Shown here piece after piece: positions 43,095 to 45,496 of a DNA stretch of 45,496 nucleotides (positions are counted from its first letter, which is position 1; each line of letters opens with the position of its first letter). This DNA comes from Solibacillus isronensis (GTDB taxonomy: Bacteria; Bacillota; Bacilli; Bacillales_A; Planococcaceae). The notes under the pieces were generated by a model. The model had not been told where the DNA came from. It worked only from the letters and a program-made list of their open reading frames with translations, and did no database searches. The position numbers were made by a program, and so were the translations under genes. Location of the stretch: positions 1-45,496 of the forward strand of contig NZ_JAMBOC010000010.1 of assembly GCF_023715405.1 (NCBI RefSeq), in the 5' to 3' direction.

Positions 43095-44429
43095 ATGAAA
43101 AAGTATTTCGAGTTCGATAAACTTGGAACTAATTATCGCCGGGAGATTTTAGGTGGCTTTACAACATTCTTGGCAATGGCTTACATTTTAGTAGTAAACC
43201 CTAGCATTTTAACGCTATCTGATATTGAAGGTTTACCAGATGCACTCCGCATGGATTACGGTGCAGTATTTGTGGCAACAGCTGTTTCAGCAGCAATTGG
43301 ATGTTTCATCATGGGGATTGTCGCAAGATATCCTTTAGCTTTAGCGCCAGGTCTGGGCTTAAACGCATTCTTTGCTTACACGGTTGTATTAACAAACGGA
43401 AGCCCTTGGCAACACGCTTTGGCCGCAGTATTTGTATCAGGTGTATTCTTCTTATTATTAACGGTTACAGGATTACGTGAAAAATTAATCAACGCCATCC
43501 CAATGGAACTTAAAATTGCTGTTGGTGCTGGTATCGGCTTATTCGTTTCGTTCATCGGTTTAAAAAACGCGGGCATTATCGTTGCGAGTGAGGCAACAGT
43601 TGTCGGTTTAGGTAACTTACACGATGCTGAAGTATTGTTAGCGATTTTTGGTATTCTTCTTACAGTAATTTTCTTAGTGCGTGGAATGAAGGCCGGCGTA
43701 TTTATTGCGATGGCTATTACTGCAATCGTAGGTATGGTCATTGGGTTAGTTGATTTACCATCCCAAGTTGTTTCAGCACCACCAAGTGTAGAGCCTACTT
43801 TCGGTAAATTATTCTCAGCATTCACTGATCCTGAGTTCTATTCGCTCACAATGATATCGGTTATTTTATCATTCTTGTTCGTAGACTTCTTTGACAACGC
43901 AGGTACTTTAATGGCTGTTGCCAACCAAGCAGGATTTGTTAAAAATAATAAATTACCTCGTGCAGGTAAAGCATTAATTTCAGATTCAATCGCTTCTATT
44001 TCAGGTTCGATCTTTGGTACATCAACAGTAACATCTTATGTAGAATCTTCAGCAGGGGTTGGAGCAGGCGCACGTACAGGTTTCGCTTCAATCATTACAG
44101 GTATCTGTTTCTTGCTGGCGCTATTCTTATCACCAATATTAAGTGTTGTAACAAACGCAGTTACTGCACCGGCATTAATTGTCGTAGGTATTTTAATGGT
44201 ATCTTCACTTGGACAAATTGAGTGGAATAAATTCGAAGTAGCTGTACCAGCATTCTTCACAATGTTAATGATGCCGTTAACATCATCAATCGCAACAGGT
44301 CTTGCAGTAGGTTTCGTGTTCTACCCATTAACAATGGTGTTAAAAGGAAAAGCAAAAGAAGTAAACCCGATTATGTATATTTTCGCAGTACTCTTCCTGA
44401 TTTATTTAGGTACTGTCGGTTCAATGTAA
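43095..44429 (+). CDS. pbuG: Hypoxanthine/guanine permease (AzgA family)
   Basis: A 444-aa purine permease with 12-14 membrane helices of the NCS2/AzgA type. It begins FDKLGTNYRREILGGFTTFLAMAYILVVNPSIL, and has the conserved ALAPGLGLNAFFAYTVV and the substrate-region FVDFFDNAGTLMAVANQAG and GTSTVTSYVESSAGVGAGARTG. Length matches B. subtilis PbuG (about 440 aa). The ATG at 43095 follows GGAGGAAA; the 25-codon extension upstream runs back into the riboswitch terminator. Control appears dual, with PurR boxes at the promoter and a guanine riboswitch in the leader, which fits salvage uptake. Confidence 0.96.
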   Translation: MKKYFEFDKLGTNYRREILGGFTTFLAMAYILVVNPSILTLSDIEGLPDALRMDYGAVFVATAVSAAIGCFIMGIVARYPLALAPGLGLNAFFAYTVVLTNGSPWQHALAAVFVSGVFFLLLTVTGLREKLINAIPMELKIAVGAGIGLFVSFIGLKNAGIIVASEATVVGLGNLHDAEVLLAIFGILLTVIFLVRGMKAGVFIAMAITAIVGMVIGLVDLPSQVVSAPPSVEPTFGKLFSAFTDPEFYSLTMISVILSFLFVDFFDNAGTLMAVANQAGFVKNNKLPRAGKALISDSIASISGSIFGTSTVTSYVESSAGVGAGARTGFASIITGICFLLALFLSPILSVVTNAVTAPALIVVGILMVSSLGQIEWNKFEVAVPAFFTMLMMPLTSSIATGLAVGFVFYPLTMVLKGKAKEVNPIMYIFAVLFLIYLGTVGSM

Positions 44430-44436
44430 AATCATT

Positions 44437-44469
44437 CACCAGTCAACTATTGTTGGCTGGTTTTTTTAT
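44437..44469 (+). terminator. pbuG terminator
   Basis: ACCAGTCAA pairs with TTGGCTGGT (one G-T pair), followed by seven Ts. Confidence 0.88.
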
Positions 44470-44525
44470 TTTTGCAGGAAAATATAATTGGGGAATCGAA
44501 CTGAATATTAAAGGGGGAGAGGTTA

Positions 44526-45002
44526 ATGGTTATTAAAATAGAAGAAGCAAAGGAACAACACTATATAGAAGTAAATCGTTTAGTAAGGCAAGGCCATGAC
44601 GATCATGTAAAGGGGGACAATACGGTGTTCCGTGAAGTGGAGAGTGTTATGCCAGAAGAATATTATTTGGAATTGCTTGAGCAAGAGCAAAGTACCGTAT
44701 TAATAGCACGGGAGGAAAATAAAATAATAGGCTTTGCTGTCATCAGTATAGAAGCTTCTCCGGATTTCCCTTCGTTAGTTCATAGGAGGTTTGCATACAT
44801 TCATGATTTTGGTATAGACCAGTCAGAAAAACGGAAAGGAATTGGATCGCTCTTATTTGAAGCTTGTTTAAAGTGGGCAAAAGAAATGGATGTGAATGAG
44901 GTGGAGTTAAATGTATGGGAGTTCAATGAAGAAGCCATTGCATTTTACAAAAAACATTCTATGAAAACAATCAGCAGGAAAATGAGATTGGCTATTCAAT
45001 AG
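44526..45002 (+). CDS. GNAT family N-acetyltransferase
   Basis: A 158-aa acetyltransferase. The central strand YIHDFGIDQSEKRKGIGSLLF contains the acetyl-CoA loop (R/K-x-x-G-x-G), followed by ELNVWEFNEEAIAFYKKH, the usual final helix-strand. The acceptor is unknown. The ribosome site GGGGGAGAGG is strong. In B. subtilis pbuG is followed by yebC and the pur operon; here this gene and an rrn operon occupy that place. Confidence 0.88.
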   Translation: MVIKIEEAKEQHYIEVNRLVRQGHDDHVKGDNTVFREVESVMPEEYYLELLEQEQSTVLIAREENKIIGFAVISIEASPDFPSLVHRRFAYIHDFGIDQSEKRKGIGSLLFEACLKWAKEMDVNEVELNVWEFNEEAIAFYKKHSMKTISRKMRLAIQ

Positions 45003-45130
45003 TTATTTCTTTAGGAGAGGTAATTTATTTTCAGGTGACAAGTAAATTAACTTTACTCTATATATAATAGGAAGAAACTCAATTTAAGTTAGAGAACAAA
45101 AATCAGAAAATTTTTTCTTTAAATAAAGGG

Positions 45131-45160
45131 TTGCATAATCCTTTGTATCGGGTGTATAGT
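45131..45160 (+). promoter_or_regulatory. rrn promoter P1
   Basis: TTGCAT, an 18-base spacer, then TATAGT, about 245 bases before the 16S gene. Confidence 0.7.
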
Positions 45161-45224
45161 TAATCACGTTGCTGCGAAACAAACGCAAACAACACAAACG
45201 AAAAAATAAATTTTAATAAAGTTG

Positions 45225-45253
45225 TTGACAAACATAAACAACGCTGTTAAAAT
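45225..45253 (+). promoter_or_regulatory. rrn promoter P2
   Basis: Consensus TTGACA, a 17-base spacer, then TAAAAT, 65 bases after P1. Tandem promoters about this far apart are typical of Bacillus rRNA operons. Confidence 0.85.
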
Positions 45254-45279
45254 TTAAACAGTCGCACAAACGACTGACA

Positions 45280-45403
45280 CAATGAACCTTGAAAACTGAA
45301 CAAGCAACGTTAATGAAACAAGCTTCTTAAATGAAGCAAACAATAGATTTCAACTTCTAACGAAGTTGAATCGCTAGCAAAGCAAATGAGCTTTCAAACT
45401 ACT
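45280..45403 (+). other. rRNA leader with boxA-like antitermination region
   Basis: The leader contains ACCTTGAAAACTGAACAAGC, resembling the conserved boxA-bearing rRNA leader of Bacillales. Small hairpins follow (AAGCTTC / GAAGC and TTCAACTT / AAGTTGAA) that probably belong to the 16S processing stem. Confidence 0.6.
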
Positions 45404-45496
45404 TTTATGGAGAGTTTGATCCTGGCTCAGGACGAACGCTGGCGGCGTGCCTAATACATGCAAGTCGAGCGGACGAATTTTTGGTGCTTGCACCGA
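45404..45496 (+). rRNA. rrs: 16S ribosomal RNA, 5' part
   Basis: The 5' end of a 16S rRNA gene: GGAGAGTTTGATCCTGGCTC is the universal 27F region, followed by GACGAACGCTGGCGGCGTGC and CATGCAAGTCGAGCGGACG. The gene runs out of the window. The exact first base (about 45404) is set by comparison with B. subtilis. Confidence 0.97.

Noticed and set aside
45003..45130. tRNA or small RNA gene ahead of the rrn promoters
   Set aside because: No cloverleaf or conserved tRNA boxes; only AT-rich sequence before P1.

Overview
The window looks like chromosomal DNA of a low-GC Gram-positive bacterium of the Bacillales, most probably Planococcaceae (Solibacillus/Lysinibacillus-like). The reasons are strong AGGAGG-type ribosome binding sites, CIRCE, S-box and purine riboswitches, GlnR/TnrA and PurR boxes, an S-layer-homology surface protein, and a gene order close to the Bacillus subtilis thiL/tsaE to guaA-pbuG segment. 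The genus is an inference. The window runs from the 3' end of a 5S rRNA gene to the 5' end of a 16S rRNA gene, so it is the segment between two rrn operons.

Layout. 1-4.7 kb: 5S tail, an old-yellow-enzyme-family oxidoreductase, a small lipoprotein, then the tightly overlapping tsaE-tsaB-rimI-tsaD operon (t6A tRNA modification plus ribosomal protein acetylation). 4.73-5.2 kb: a gene-free AT-rich stretch dense in DnaA boxes. 5.2-12.4 kb: ABC-F protein, rex, tatA-tatC, a CPBP membrane protease and CIRCE-controlled groES-groEL. 12.5-18.8 kb: lineage-variable genes, namely an SGNH hydrolase with three SLH domains, an Est30-like carboxylesterase, a LysR regulator coupled to a Sel1-repeat protein, a helical protein of unknown role, and coproporphyrinogen oxidase. 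18.9-24.4 kb: a SAM-riboswitch operon joining a YitJ-type homocysteine methyltransferase/methylenetetrahydrofolate reductase to cobalamin-dependent MetH. 24.5-28 kb: a GNAT acetyltransferase and the cold-sensing desA-desK-desR set. 28-31.2 kb (minus strand): proline dehydrogenase, and glnK-amtB behind a GlnR/TnrA-type site. 31.4-33.8 kb: NAD salvage (pncB-nadE). 33.9-38.2 kb: a moxR-DUF58-transglutaminase operon. 38.2-45 kb: guaA and pbuG, each with a guanine-type riboswitch, separated by a stress-protein homologue, two very small genes, a haem-copper-oxidase-like membrane protein and a Nudix hydrolase; then a GNAT protein and the tandem rrn promoters.

How the genes work together. The window mixes translation quality (TsaBDE, RimI, ABC-F, rRNA), redox and protein homeostasis (Rex, GroESL, Tat), one-carbon/methionine metabolism, membrane fluidity control, nitrogen sensing, and purine and NAD salvage. 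Much of it is regulated by elements readable in the DNA: CIRCE, S-box, two purine riboswitches, PurR and GlnR/TnrA boxes, a candidate DesR operator and a candidate sigma-B promoter.

I found no phage, insertion sequence, CRISPR array, toxin-antitoxin or defence system. The most notable non-coding structure is the DnaA-box cluster between tsaD and the ABC-F gene. The least explained coding content is two small proteins (49 and 37 aa), the 37-aa one beside the oxidase-like gene. Intervals not listed hold no feature I could support.
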